From: Deltaproteobacteria bacterium
GTDB taxonomy: Bacteria > Desulfobacterota > Desulfarculia > Adiutricales > Adiutricaceae
NCBI GenBank assembly: GCA_031276865.1
Contig: JAISMF010000012.1
Location: 1-64,000, forward strand
Direction: 5' to 3'
Length of the DNA: 64,000 nucleotides
Shown: one piece after another, positions 29,053 through 38,647 of the stretch
Position numbering within the stretch: position 1 is the stretch's first letter
Layout: each line of letters opens with the position of its first letter
The notes under the pieces: generated by a model
Told to the model about the DNA's origin: nothing
Seen by the model: the letters and a program-made list of their open reading frames with translations, nothing else
Databases searched by the model: none
Program-made: the position numbers and the translations under genes

Positions 29053-30309
29053 ATGACCCCTGTTTTTAAACACCCCGAAGCCGCGAAGAGGGCGCCCGCG
29101 AGGCCGGGGAAAAAGACCCCGGCCGCGGGCGAAAGGCGGGAAAATGAAAACCCTCCCGGACCGAAAATATTTTCCGCCGAAGCACCCTCCTTAGAAGAGG
29201 GCCCGGAAAAAGCGCCCCCCTTGAAAGAGAGCCCGCCGGAAGAAAGCCCTCCCCTAAAGACGCCCGCGGGCGAAGGCCTTTCGGCGGAAAACCCGTCCGA
29301 GCCCCCCCCGCCTTCTTCGACCCCTCGCCCGAAAGGAGCCGGACTCGATTCCTGCGGCTCCAGGGAAGGCGCCGAGGGGGAGAAGGAAAAGACCGGAGAG
29401 CTTAAAAGAACGCGTAAAAAGAGCTCTCCGCCCCCGCCCGCCAAAAAAGAGGGGGAGCTTGGGGGAAAATTCGCCCGGCGCCTCTTCGCGGACGCCCCCC
29501 GGAAAAAGAACCCCGAAGGGGAAACGATCCCCCGGGGGACGATTGGGGGCGGGGACGAATTCGAGGCGCCCCCCGCCGCGTCCTCCTTTCGGGGGACGAC
29601 TTCGGGAAGGGGGGAAGGATTGGCGAATTCCTCCGCGGCCGGACTCGGGGAGGCGGAAGGTTCCGCGGAGCGGGAGCTTCCGGAGGATGAGGAGGAGGAT
29701 GTCGTCCCCGAATCCTTAAGCTCCCTTTTTAAAACGGCGAACTTTCTGCTCAAAGCCGTGAAACACGTCTCGGCGCTCCTCATCATCCTCTCCCTCCTCA
29801 CCGCGTTCGGGGCGCGCTTCGCGCCCAGTCCCGCCACCTACGCCGTGACGGAGGATTTAAGGGCCCTCAAGATCGTGACGACCAAAGAGCCCCGGATAAA
29901 CCGGAAGGGTCTTCAGGACTGGGCCGCCGCCACGGTCTGCTCCCTCGTGAGTTTGGACTTCCTCAACTGGGAGACGAAGCTCGAAGAGCTTCGACCCCTC
30001 TTCGATGGAAAGCTCTTCGACAAATACGTGGACTCGCTTAAAAGAGGCGGCCACCTGGACCGCATCGTAAGCGAAAGGCTCACGATCGGCTCCGTTCCGG
30101 ACGACGCCCCGGTGATCGTGAGCGAACGGAGGGTCGAAAAGACGACCCGCTGGGAGATCCAGGTGCCCATGGTGGTGAGCTACCGGGCCTCCCACGGGGT
30201 GGCGGAAACCCAGAGGCTTCTGGCCTCGCTCACGGTGGAGCGGCGGCCGGGCGGGAAAAACCCCTTGGGCCTCGCCGTCACGAGGCTCGCCTTCAATTCC
30301 CGCGTCTAA
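29053..30309 (+). CDS. dotI: Type IVB inner-membrane protein DotI (IcmL/TraM, VirB8-like fold)
   Basis: 418 residues from the ATG at 29053, the first start after the previous stop, with AGGGGGAAAA upstream. Residues 1-225 are a Pro/Glu/Lys-rich extension absent from normal DotI (~210 residues). Then comes one transmembrane helix (HVSALLIILSLLTAF, about 235-252) and the periplasmic DotI domain: GLQDWAAATVCSLVSLDFLN, LFDKYVDSLKRGGHLDRIV and TRWEIQVPMVVSYRAS are characteristic. The domain adopts a VirB8-like fold and forms part of the inner-membrane complex. A separate dotJ is not seen. The domain is firmly identified; the long extension is unusual. Confidence 0.92.
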   Translation: MTPVFKHPEAAKRAPARPGKKTPAAGERRENENPPGPKIFSAEAPSLEEGPEKAPPLKESPPEESPPLKTPAGEGLSAENPSEPPPPSSTPRPKGAGLDSCGSREGAEGEKEKTGELKRTRKKSSPPPPAKKEGELGGKFARRLFADAPRKKNPEGETIPRGTIGGGDEFEAPPAASSFRGTTSGRGEGLANSSAAGLGEAEGSAERELPEDEEEDVVPESLSSLFKTANFLLKAVKHVSALLIILSLLTAFGARFAPSPATYAVTEDLRALKIVTTKEPRINRKGLQDWAAATVCSLVSLDFLNWETKLEELRPLFDGKLFDKYVDSLKRGGHLDRIVSERLTIGSVPDDAPVIVSERRVEKTTRWEIQVPMVVSYRASHGVAETQRLLASLTVERRPGGKNPLGLAVTRLAFNSRV

Positions 30310-30481
30310 AAAAAATTCCTTCGCCGGCTTTTTAAAAGGCCCTCTCCTTGGCTCTTTAACAAGCCCCCCTGTTTTTTCGGCGTCTAAAGCCCTTCCCAAG
30401 GTCCCCGCCTTAGGTTTTCCGGCCCGTTAAGGCCCGAAAAAACCTCGACCTTCCGCCCGCGGCGGAGAAAGCCCCCCTCTT

Positions 30482-33478
30482 ATGAGCGATCCGGTAAACA
30501 GCCTCCATCGGGCCCTACGGGCCCTCCACGAGCTCTTCAAAGGGCCGGCCGCGAGCTTCTGCCGCCTTTCGGGCAGCGCGGACGACTCGACCCTCCTCGC
30601 CGACGACGGCTCGCTTTTAAGCGTCTTGAAAATCGAGGGGCTCCTAAATCCCGCCGCGGAGGACCCCGACTCCATCTCCCAAATCCTGGGGGAGAAGATC
30701 GGACCGCTCTTGGATTCCCGGGGGCACTATCTGAAATTCGTCTTCGACTACGACCCGTCGAAGGCGGAGGAGGATTCGCGGCTAAACTTCCGGAGCGCCG
30801 TTTCCAGCGCCCGGCGCTCCGGGCTGCGGTTGGAGGATTTAATCGAAAGCCAAATAAGGTTCCTCTCCGAGCGCTCGGGAAGGGAGCGCTTTTACTGCTG
30901 CCTCTGGAGTTCGGAGAGGGAACTTTTTCCCCGGGAGGCCAAAAGAAAGGGATCCCCGGGGGACCTCGGCGCGTTTTCCGGCTCCGCCCCCGCGGCCGCC
31001 GGGATTTCCGCGGCCCACCAAGGGGCGCTCGCCTCCTTGGAGCGCGCCCTGTTTTCCGCCGGCCTCCTTTTTCGGCGGCTGGACGCGGCGGCTTCCCTGG
31101 GGCTCGTCAGGGAGTTCGTGTACGGAGCCAAAGAGGACGCCTTCCGCCCCGTGTTTTTCGGAGAGGGCTTCCCCCTCGTCCCCGAAACCCCCTTCGACCC
31201 CCTCTATCCGTCTTTGAAAGAGCAGATCTTCCACGCCGACTGCGAGGTCCTGGAGCGGGACTTCCTCCGGGCGGAAAACACCCTGCACGCCCCCTTCTTC
31301 GTCTCCGTTTTCCCCCGGGAAAAGAGAACCTTCAAAGACCTCTTCCGGCTTTTAACCCGCGGGAACCCGCCCGTCCCGGCGCGGCTGGCCTTTTCCCTAT
31401 CGCCTCCGGGGAAATACGCCTGGAGGCTCAAAACCGCCCTGGCCAGGATCCTCTCCCTTTCGTCTCCGGAAAACCGCCGCCTCGCGGAGGCGGCGGAGGC
31501 CCTCGCCCTGTTAGCGGAGAAGGGGGAGAGCCTCGCCGCGCTCTCGGTCTCCCTGGACACCTCCCTCGACCTCGGCCTCTTCCCCAACGTCCCGGCGGCG
31601 CTGACGGAATTGCGGCGCCGCAAGGCCGAGCTCATGAAGACCATCTCCGGCTGGGGGGAGTGCCAGCTTCAAAGCGTCGCCGGCGACCCCCTCCTCGGGG
31701 TCTGCGCGGCCCTCCCCGGCCTCCTCCCCCACGGCGGCCCGGCCCCCAAGGCCCTGGCGCCGGTCAAAGACGCCTTGCGGCTCATTCCCCTTCGCCCCGC
31801 CTCGCCCTGGGAGGAGGGCCCCTTGGCTTTTTTAAGCCCCGACGGCAAGCTCCTCCCCTTCTCCCCCTCGTCATCCGTCCAGGCGGCCTGGATAGATCTG
31901 GGCCTGGCCCCCATGGGGGCGGGTAAGTCGCTGCTTTTAAACGCCGTGAATTTGGCCTTCTGCCTGAAACCCGGGCTCTTCCGGCCGCCTTTGCTCGCGG
32001 TGGTGGACGTGGGGCCCGGCTCCAAGGCTTTGGTCGATTTGCTGCGCTCCGCGCTCCCGGCGGAAAGGCGCCACGAGGCCGTCCACGTGAAGCTGCGCCT
32101 CTCCCGGGACGAGGCCGTGAACCCCTTCGACACCCCTTTGGGCTTGAGAGCGCCCCTTCCCCAGCACCTAAGCTTTCTGGTGAACTTCTTCAGCCTCCTC
32201 TCCACCCCCCCGGGGGCGGAGACGCCCCCCGGGGGGGCGGAGGGGATGATCCGCCAGGCCGTCCTTTCCTGCTACCGGGAAAAAGAGATCCGCGGGACCC
32301 TTTGGACGGAGGATCTGGAGCCGGAGATCCGCCTTCGCGCGCTGAAGCTGGGGTTTCCCATGAGCCCCGACGCCACGGTGTGGGAGGGGGTGGACTTCCT
32401 TTTCCGAAAAAAGGAAATCCACCCGGCCATCCTCCTCCAGCGCCGGGCCGTGCCGGTTTTGGAGGATCTGATTTTGGAAATCCGCCAAAACCCCTCCCTT
32501 AAAGCCGTCTACGGCTACCGCCTGGAAAGCGGGGAGGGCGTCCTGGACTACGTCTGGCGGGCCCTCTCGGAGGCCTTGAGGGACTACCCCCTCCTCAGCG
32601 GCCCCACCCTTTTTTCTTTAGGGGACGCCCGGGTGGTCTCTTTGGACCTGGACGAGGCCGCCGGCCGCGGCGGAAGCCCCGCCGCGGCCAGGCGGACGGC
32701 CGTCATGTACATGCTGGCCCGGCACCTCGCGGCCGGCAGGTTCTTCCTCATGCCGGAGGATCTCCCCCTCATGCCGGAACTCTACCGGGAGCACCACCGC
32801 CGGGAGATCGAATCCATCCGAACCGAGCCTAAGAGGCTCTGCTACGACGAGCTCCACCGGGTGACGGGCGAAAGGGCCTTCGTCAGGCAGATAGCGGGGG
32901 ATCTGGAAAGCACCATGCGGGAGTCGCGCAAATGGAACCTCTCCATCGGGCTCTACTCCCAAAGCGTGGAGGACTTTCCCCAGGTGATGCTCGATTTGGC
33001 CACCTCGGTCTTCCTTTTAGGCTGCGGAACCCAAGAGGGGGCGAGGATCTTGAGCCGGGTCTTCGGGCTCGAAGGGGCCTTAAAAGAGGACCTTTTAAAA
33101 ATCGGAAAACCATCAAAGAACGGCGCGGAAATGATCGCCGTCTTTAAAACCGCGAACGGCGAGGTGAAAACCCGGCTCGTTTCCGCCCTCTCTCCGGAGC
33201 TTCTCTGGGCGTTCAGCTCCGGCGCGGAGGATGTCTTTTTACGAAACGCCTTGAAGGAAAAATTCCCCCTTTTGGACGTTCTCAAAACGCTCGCCGCCGA
33301 ACACCCCTACGGGATCAAGGGCGAGCTGGAAAGAAGAAGGCTCCGGGAGGAAGGCGGGGGCGACCCCGACTTCCTAAAAGAGGCCCCCCCGGAAAAAGAC
33401 GGCGCCCGTTTTACGGGCCTTTTGCAAGGAATCGTCCGGGAGCTTTCCGAAAAATTGGAAAACGCCCGGAGCCTGTAG
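30482..33478 (+). CDS. dotO: Type IVB ATPase DotO (IcmB/TraU, VirB4-like)
   Basis: 998 residues, the expected length for IcmB/DotO. Walker A is APMGAGKSLLL (Lys482), followed by LLAVVDVGPGSKALVDLL, and the C-terminal half has LCYDELHRVTG (Walker B-like), ESRKWNLSIGLYSQSVEDF and LLGCGTQEGARILSRVFGL, all typical of DotO. It is a cytoplasmic ATPase docking at the base of the channel together with DotB. In IncI plasmids traU also lies upstream of the traV-W-X-Y genes, which fits the next genes here. The next gene begins 8 bases after its TAG, with the ribosome binding site overlapping the stop. Confidence 0.95.
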   Translation: MSDPVNSLHRALRALHELFKGPAASFCRLSGSADDSTLLADDGSLLSVLKIEGLLNPAAEDPDSISQILGEKIGPLLDSRGHYLKFVFDYDPSKAEEDSRLNFRSAVSSARRSGLRLEDLIESQIRFLSERSGRERFYCCLWSSERELFPREAKRKGSPGDLGAFSGSAPAAAGISAAHQGALASLERALFSAGLLFRRLDAAASLGLVREFVYGAKEDAFRPVFFGEGFPLVPETPFDPLYPSLKEQIFHADCEVLERDFLRAENTLHAPFFVSVFPREKRTFKDLFRLLTRGNPPVPARLAFSLSPPGKYAWRLKTALARILSLSSPENRRLAEAAEALALLAEKGESLAALSVSLDTSLDLGLFPNVPAALTELRRRKAELMKTISGWGECQLQSVAGDPLLGVCAALPGLLPHGGPAPKALAPVKDALRLIPLRPASPWEEGPLAFLSPDGKLLPFSPSSSVQAAWIDLGLAPMGAGKSLLLNAVNLAFCLKPGLFRPPLLAVVDVGPGSKALVDLLRSALPAERRHEAVHVKLRLSRDEAVNPFDTPLGLRAPLPQHLSFLVNFFSLLSTPPGAETPPGGAEGMIRQAVLSCYREKEIRGTLWTEDLEPEIRLRALKLGFPMSPDATVWEGVDFLFRKKEIHPAILLQRRAVPVLEDLILEIRQNPSLKAVYGYRLESGEGVLDYVWRALSEALRDYPLLSGPTLFSLGDARVVSLDLDEAAGRGGSPAAARRTAVMYMLARHLAAGRFFLMPEDLPLMPELYREHHRREIESIRTEPKRLCYDELHRVTGERAFVRQIAGDLESTMRESRKWNLSIGLYSQSVEDFPQVMLDLATSVFLLGCGTQEGARILSRVFGLEGALKEDLLKIGKPSKNGAEMIAVFKTANGEVKTRLVSALSPELLWAFSSGAEDVFLRNALKEKFPLLDVLKTLAAEHPYGIKGELERRRLREEGGGDPDFLKEAPPEKDGARFTGLLQGIVRELSEKLENARSL

Positions 33479-33486
33479 GAGCTTCC

Positions 33487-33963
33487 ATGAGTTTCGGATT
33501 CAACGTGCACATAATCTGCGGCCAGATAGCCTCGATTTCCGCCAAAACCATCGAAGGGACCAAAGTCGTGAACGTGCGGCTGAAAAGCGGCGACAAGACG
33601 GACAAGAAAGATTCCCAAAGCTTTTGGGTGGACGCCTCCCTTTGGGGCAGGAACGCCGAGAACTTTCTGAAGGGCTCTTTTAGGAGCGGCGACAAGATAG
33701 CCTTTTCGCTCGGGACCTTGAAGCAGAGCCTCTGGAAGGACAAAGACGGCGAATACCACGCGGGGCTCAGGGGAAACGTCGACAAGTACTGGGACCTCCG
33801 GCACGGCCCCAAACCCGGCCCGGAGGCGGGGAAGGCTCCGCGGGGGGAAAAACTCCCCCGCGGCGCCGGCCCCTTTCCGGAAACCCCCTCCTTCGAAGAG
33901 GCCCCCAAAGACCAAAGCCCCGACGCTCCGGACGAAGACGCCCCGAAGGGGCCCAGACCCTGA
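33487..33963 (+). CDS. SSB-like OB-fold protein
   Basis: 158 residues. The first 105 read like a single-stranded-DNA-binding OB fold: ICGQIASISAKTIEGTKVVNVRLKSG (as separate strands), a mid-domain SFWVDASLWGRNAENF corresponding to the W-x-x-V-x-x-W/F region of SSB, KGSFRSGDKIAFSL and a final DGEYHAGLRGNVDKYW. The last 50 residues are acidic and Pro-rich, as SSB tails are, but without the canonical C-terminal DDIPF. Likely role: binding single-stranded DNA during transfer. Coupled to dotO by an overlapping ribosome binding site (TAGGAG). Confidence 0.6.
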   Translation: MSFGFNVHIICGQIASISAKTIEGTKVVNVRLKSGDKTDKKDSQSFWVDASLWGRNAENFLKGSFRSGDKIAFSLGTLKQSLWKDKDGEYHAGLRGNVDKYWDLRHGPKPGPEAGKAPRGEKLPRGAGPFPETPSFEEAPKDQSPDAPDEDAPKGPRP

Positions 33964-34060
33964 AGCCCTTTTTTCCGGGGATTATCTCCCTCCAGCCAAA
34001 TCGGATCTTTCCGGGGAGCGGATTTTTCACCGCCAGGCCGAATCGGAGCTTTCCCGGAAT

Positions 34061-34100
34061 TCGAGGTTTCGAGGATTCGAGGTTTCGAGGATTCGAGGCT
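34061..34100. repeat. 8-base tandem repeat upstream of the secreted-protein gene
   Basis: TCGAGGTT and TCGAGGAT alternate for five units (a 16-base super-unit), ending about 36 bases before the next start. Function unknown. Confidence 0.75.
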
Positions 34101-34136
34101 CCTATGAAAGACGCGCAAGCGCGAAAAGGATTTCCC

Positions 34137-35243
34137 ATGAAAATATTTCACCCGCTCGCGGTATCCGCCCTGTTTTTCACCCTCCAGGCGCCCCTGATCG
34201 TCATCTCCGAAGCCCGGGCCTACGGCTGCGAATGCGGGGTTTTGGGAAGCCTGCTTAACAGCCACGCCGAAAGGGTGATAAACGGCGTGAGGCCCCCCCT
34301 GGAAAACATCGCGCGGGAGTCGGCCCGGTACGCGGCCACCCATTTCAGGGAGGATTTGACGGCCTTAAGGGAGAGCGTGAACCTTTTGCGGGACTCGCTT
34401 TTAAGCGCCCTGGAGGCCCAGGATCACAACCAAGCGGCTAGGTTGACGGAGAGGACCTACGAGGCCGAATCGCAGCCCGCGACCATCTGCGGAAACGACG
34501 TTTTGGGCGCCGGAATGCAGCTGGGAGCCAAAAATCTGGACCGGGCGGGCCTGGACCTTTTAACGAAGATTTTAGAGCGGCCGCGAAAATTCGAGCGCCC
34601 CTTGGACTACGTGGCGGAGACCGCCGGAGACGATTGGCCGGGAGCCTTCGAGGCGGCCGAACTGGGTCTGACGAACGGGGCTAGGACCTACAGTTTGGAG
34701 GAGAGCGCCCGGGCGGAGAAGATCGTGGAGTCCCTCACCAACCCGCTGCCCCTTCCCCTTCTGTCCCCGGACAAGGCGGAGAGCCCCGCCGGTAAGAATT
34801 ACCAGGCCATGCGGAAGGACTACGAGTTGCGTCTCTCGGTCTACCAAGGCGTCCTGGCCCGGACCGTGGCCGACCGGGCGCCCACGGTGGAGGGCTTGGA
34901 GGAATGGGCCCGGGACAAATGGATTGGCATGGGCGGGGAAGGCGATCCCCCCGGGCTGGTGGAGGGCCGGCTCTCCCGGGAATCCCTACTCTGGCTTCTA
35001 ACCAACACGCGTCTTTCCTCCGCCAACTGGTTCGAAGAGGAGCTGCCCGCCCTCCCCGAGGCGGGGCTCTTAAGGGAACTCGCCTCTATGGCGGCGGTGA
35101 GTCTGGAACTCCAGCGGGAGCAAAACGAGAGGCTCAGAGACATAGGCGCGCTTCTAGCCTTAAACGGAGCCGACAGGCTCAACCAGGAAAGAAGGGAGGC
35201 GGTTTTACGGCAGTTTTCCCTCGCCTCTCCGGCCGCCAAATGA
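34137..35243 (+). CDS. Secreted alpha-helical protein in the transfer cluster (possible TraW/IcmX counterpart)
   Basis: 368 residues. The ATG at 34137 is chosen over one 33 bases upstream because AAAAGGA lies 6 bases before it and the protein then begins directly with a Sec signal (MKIFHPLAVSALFF ... EARAYG). The mature part starts GCECGVLGSLLNSH and is almost entirely helical, with Cys near the start and in PATICGNDVLG. No domain is recognised with confidence. In IncI plasmids a secreted TraW (IcmX-like) is encoded between traU and traY; this gene holds the corresponding place between dotO and dotA, so that is the best positional guess. A periplasmic structural or pilus-assembly role is equally possible. 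Confidence 0.75.
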   Translation: MKIFHPLAVSALFFTLQAPLIVISEARAYGCECGVLGSLLNSHAERVINGVRPPLENIARESARYAATHFREDLTALRESVNLLRDSLLSALEAQDHNQAARLTERTYEAESQPATICGNDVLGAGMQLGAKNLDRAGLDLLTKILERPRKFERPLDYVAETAGDDWPGAFEAAELGLTNGARTYSLEESARAEKIVESLTNPLPLPLLSPDKAESPAGKNYQAMRKDYELRLSVYQGVLARTVADRAPTVEGLEEWARDKWIGMGGEGDPPGLVEGRLSRESLLWLLTNTRLSSANWFEEELPALPEAGLLRELASMAAVSLELQREQNERLRDIGALLALNGADRLNQERREAVLRQFSLASPAAK

Positions 35244-35290
35244 GGTTTCGCCCGAACGGAGAAAAAATCCAGCCCGAATAAGGAAGGCTT

Positions 35291-35791
35291 ATGAAAGATC
35301 TTTTAGACGAAAGCCCCGTGGAGGAAATCCAGGAATCCCCCTTCGCTCCGGAGGCGCTGACCTTTCCCGGGGAGAGGCATCTGGGAATCGTGAAATCCCT
35401 GCGACTCGACCCCTCCCCCTTGGAGTGGTGGCGGGTCTACTTAAAAGACAAAGGCGCCGCCGCGTCCGACCCCGGCCAGGCGGTCCTCATGGATTATCTG
35501 CCCCTTAAAACCCCGGACGGCGCCTACCCGAGGGAGGGCTTGGCCGCGGCGCTGGACGCGGAAACGGATATCGTGATCCCCGGCGGTTTCGTCATCTACA
35601 CGGTGCTCGCCCTCGGAAAGGACGCCGAAAACATCAGACGGAAAAGGATAAGGCTCTTCGATCTGGTGTCCCTCGTCTATCGATACCTCCCCCGCAAAAG
35701 GAGCCGGAGAGGAAACAATCGTCGTTTCGGAAAGGGACCCAAACGCTTCTACGGCGCGGCCGAAGACATCCTACTCATCCGCTCCGCCTGA
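35291..35791 (+). CDS. Unknown small protein, related in its core to the N terminus of the next large gene
   Basis: 166 residues with AGGAAGG directly upstream of the ATG. The core HLGIVKSLRLDPSPLEWWRV and the later IPGGFVIYTVLALGKD resemble KGVVTRVDLHPENEDWWKTM and FHSCELVEGDL of the protein encoded at 36141: both have G-[IV]-V-x-x-[LV]-x-L-x-P-x-x-x-x-W-W. Predicted mostly beta, compatible with an OB fold. The C terminus is Arg/Lys-rich (KRSRRGNNRRFGKG), suggesting nucleic-acid contact. No membrane segment or signal. No named family recognised. Confidence 0.7.
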   Translation: MKDLLDESPVEEIQESPFAPEALTFPGERHLGIVKSLRLDPSPLEWWRVYLKDKGAAASDPGQAVLMDYLPLKTPDGAYPREGLAAALDAETDIVIPGGFVIYTVLALGKDAENIRRKRIRLFDLVSLVYRYLPRKRSRRGNNRRFGKGPKRFYGAAEDILLIRSA

Positions 35792-36140
35792 AAAACGCCG
35801 GCGCCGGTTTAAAAACCTTGGCGGAAAACCTTGGCGGAAAACCTTCGCCGGATTTCCCATACGCGTCACAAGGAGGCTCAAAATCAATATACGGCCCGCG
35901 CTTAAAAACTTTTAAAAACATGGGGAGGCAAAAAAAATAAAGATCCCCCGCCCGGGGTGAAAATAAACGGGCGCTCCCTTCCGCCCCCCTCCGGATGAAT
36001 CCGGACGGGAAAACCGGCCCGGACCGAAAACACGGCCCCGGGCGCCAACGCCGAAAAAACCTTCCGGCGCTCCAGACGTATCCGGAAGACGAATAGGCGT
36101 TTTCGCCGGCTTCAAAAAAAGCCGCTTCACACAGGAAAAA
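35792..36140. other. Spacer without gene
   Basis: About 350 bases containing A-runs (35908-35942), an imperfect direct repeat of GGCGGAAAACCTT at 35820-35846, and the ribosome binding site of the next gene (CAGGA at about 36131). Nothing else recognisable. Confidence 0.5.
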
Positions 36141-37490
36141 ATGATGTCCCCGCTTAGGAACATTAAAGGCGTCGTCACCCGCGTGGATCTCCATCCCGAA
36201 AACGAAGACTGGTGGAAGACGATGCACGACGCCGGAGAGAATCTCGCCCACCTCGTGACGGTCGTCCCCACGGAGAAGGACGGAGCGTCCCTCTCCAAAG
36301 AGGAGCTCGAACTCTCCGGAGAATCGCTGGAGGCCGTGGTCTCCCTCGCGACGGATCTCGCCCTCTTTCACAGCTGCGAGCTCGTGGAGGGCGATCTAAC
36401 GGAGTTCAGCTTCATGGAGGATGAGAGCTTTCTTTCCGAAAAAGAAAGCGTCTCCCCGGAGGATCCCCATCCCGCGAGTAAAGGCCGGGGCGCCGGGTTT
36501 CGGCTCATCCAAAAGGCCTTCCTCTCGGACGAGGAGCTTGTCCGCCATGGATTTTACGGTTACGCGGGGATCCCTCCCGCCGCCTCCCTCGACCTTTCCC
36601 GGGAGACGCCCCCGGGGGCGAAAGGCCTTTCCGAAGGGATCCTCCCCGATGACGTCGTCGACCTGGAAGCCAAAGCCCGTGAGAACGTAGACCTGGACGC
36701 CATCATCCTGGAGGCCGCCAGGACGGAAAGCCTCCTTTCCTCGCCCGCGGGCGGGAACGCTGAAAACCCCCAAACGGAAAGGGAAAACGAAAAAAGCGTC
36801 CCCGCCCGGGAGATCCCGCTCTGGCTGATCCTCGAGAGCGGAAAGCACCTCTCCCCCCTCATCCTGGTGGAGAGCTTTGAAAAGCCCCAACCGGAGGAGA
36901 GCGGCTTCACGGTGGTGAGGCTGGTGAAAAAAGATCCCCCCGCCGACGACCCTTCCCCGAAGAGGGACGACCAAGGGAACGCCCAGGCCCTTACGGAGGA
37001 CTCCCCCGACAGGCCCCGGCCCCTTACCGCTTCCCAAAGGGAGAAGAGAACCCTCTGGCTTCGTTTGGACGAGGATGGCGGAGAAAGCCCGCTGGAATTT
37101 TCCCTGGGGCTTTCCCCACCGGAAGAGGAGGAGGGAAACCCGAAAAAGTTTTCCAAATTCGTCTACCAGGGGCACCCCCTTTTAGAAGAGACCCTGGCCG
37201 CCATGCGGAGGCCGAAAAAAACAAGAAGAAGCCGGCCGAAGGCCGCGCCCGCCGGAGAATTCCAGGCCGCCTCGGAGCGGGAGGACGCCGCTCCGGAAAA
37301 CCCCGCCGCGGACGGATCCGCTTCAGGCGCTTTCAAAACGGAAGAGCGCTTATACGAATTGATCGTGGAAAACCCTCCCCCGGACCTTCCCCGCCCCGCG
37401 GCGCCTCCCGATCATCCGACCGCCCTTATCGAGGCTTTCCGTCCGCCGTCTCCTTTTTTAAGGAAACATGACAACCCTCCGCTTACGTGA
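36141..37490 (+). CDS. Unknown acidic protein with an N-terminal domain shared with the preceding gene
   Basis: 449 residues (the first two codons are both ATG; the second, at 36144, is equally possible) with a CAGGA ribosome binding site. The N-terminal 90 residues, NIKGVVTRVDLHPENEDWW onwards, parallel the core of the 35291 product. Two further short folded-looking stretches (IPLWLILESGKHLSPLILVE near 230 and RTLWLRLDEDGG near 305) are separated by acidic, Pro-rich linkers. The tail is Pro-rich. No catalytic motif, membrane segment or signal peptide. I infer that it is a cytoplasmic accessory protein of the transfer system, possibly a multi-OB-fold protein. Confidence 0.7.
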   Translation: MMSPLRNIKGVVTRVDLHPENEDWWKTMHDAGENLAHLVTVVPTEKDGASLSKEELELSGESLEAVVSLATDLALFHSCELVEGDLTEFSFMEDESFLSEKESVSPEDPHPASKGRGAGFRLIQKAFLSDEELVRHGFYGYAGIPPAASLDLSRETPPGAKGLSEGILPDDVVDLEAKARENVDLDAIILEAARTESLLSSPAGGNAENPQTERENEKSVPAREIPLWLILESGKHLSPLILVESFEKPQPEESGFTVVRLVKKDPPADDPSPKRDDQGNAQALTEDSPDRPRPLTASQREKRTLWLRLDEDGGESPLEFSLGLSPPEEEEGNPKKFSKFVYQGHPLLEETLAAMRRPKKTRRSRPKAAPAGEFQAASEREDAAPENPAADGSASGAFKTEERLYELIVENPPPDLPRPAAPPDHPTALIEAFRPPSPFLRKHDNPPLT

Positions 37491-38339
37491 AGCCGGAATA
37501 AGACCATCGGGCGAAAAAACGCTTCGGGAACTCTCCCGCGACGCCCCTCGGTCTCGCGTCCGACGGCTCGCGTCCGACGGCTCGCTGGATCGGCCGTGAA
37601 GCGATGGTCGGGAAGAGCTAAACCCTTTGAGTTTTTCCCGGCCGCGCCATGCGGAAAACCGCTCCTTAAAATACGCCGTTTGAAAAGGCTTTTCCCCCAC
37701 GCTTTTTTTGAGCGGGAGGCGAGGCTAATATTTCCGCTCTTTCTTTTTGAGCGTTCATTTCGCGCCTTTAAAGCGCGTCGCGCCCGCGAGGGCCGGATCC
37801 GCGTTCCTTCTCCATCTTGTGTCAAGCGTTTATTAAACGCGGATCTCTTTTAACGTCTTTTCAGTTTTCAACATGTTCATCATTTTTACGTCCAAGGCGT
37901 TCAACGCCTTAAGCGTTTAAACGTCTCCGGCGTTTGAACGCCTTTCAGTAATTTAACGCCTTCAATCTTTCAAAGCGTTCATGGTCTTAAACTTTTTTCA
38001 TCGTCTTGATTTCCGCCTCGACTGCAGATTCTTTAAACGCTTCCAAGATGTTCGCATCCTTTGGCGGCGTCAACCGCCGGACGGAACCTAGCTTTTAAGA
38101 CGTTCAAAGCCTCGCTCATTTTAAACCGAACCTGTTTCAAGCGCCGGAGGTGGGTTTTTTTCGAAAAAAATCCCCATCCTTAAGCGTCCCTGGGATATCC
38201 GCGCCCGAAGTCCCACCCGGCGCGGCCGAAAAAGAGTATTCAAAAAGGCGTACGGGAAGGCTTCCTTCTCGCCCCGAAGGCGGGTTGGAAAACTCTTGGG
38301 TTTAAGCCGTTTCACAATCCGATCAATTAAGGAAAAAAT
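37491..38339. other. Gene-less spacer with dispersed AACGCCTT-type short repeats
   Basis: About 850 bases without a supported gene. CGCGTCCGACGGCTCG is tandemly repeated at about 37555-37586. From 37850 to 38000 motifs such as AACGCCTT, AAGCGTT and CGTTTAAACG recur at short, irregular distances. Decayed former coding DNA is one explanation. Confidence 0.5.
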
Positions 38340-38555
38340 ATGGATGACGTTTTCGACCAAGATTTCATCGACGCCGTCTCGGCCGAGGATTTCAGCTTGG
38401 TGGACACGGAGCTCTTAACGGATCATCCCGAAGCCGGACCCTTTGGTTTTCCCGGCGGAGGAGCGCTCTTTTCTTCCGGAACGCCGAAAATATTCTCCAT
38501 CTCCGTGGAATTCTTGGAAACAGGACTCCTAAAGAGGCGAAAACCGAGGCCGTAA
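38340..38555 (+). CDS. Small acidic protein of unknown function upstream of dotA
   Basis: 71 residues with AAGGAAAAAAT immediately before the ATG, a good ribosome binding site. The first 35 residues are acidic (MDDVFDQDFIDAVSAEDF); the C terminus is basic (LLKRRKPRP). It lies 92 bases before dotA. Its acidic, Asp/Phe-rich N-terminal style recalls the small protein encoded at 50735. No family recognised. Confidence 0.5.
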   Translation: MDDVFDQDFIDAVSAEDFSLVDTELLTDHPEAGPFGFPGGGALFSSGTPKIFSISVEFLETGLLKRRKPRP

Positions 38556-38647
38556 ACCGGTTGCCGTCAATTAAGCTTTTGAGGGAAAAGCTAAGAAAAG
38601 CTCTCAAAAAGAAAAAATTATCCCAAATCATCATTCTGGAGTGACGC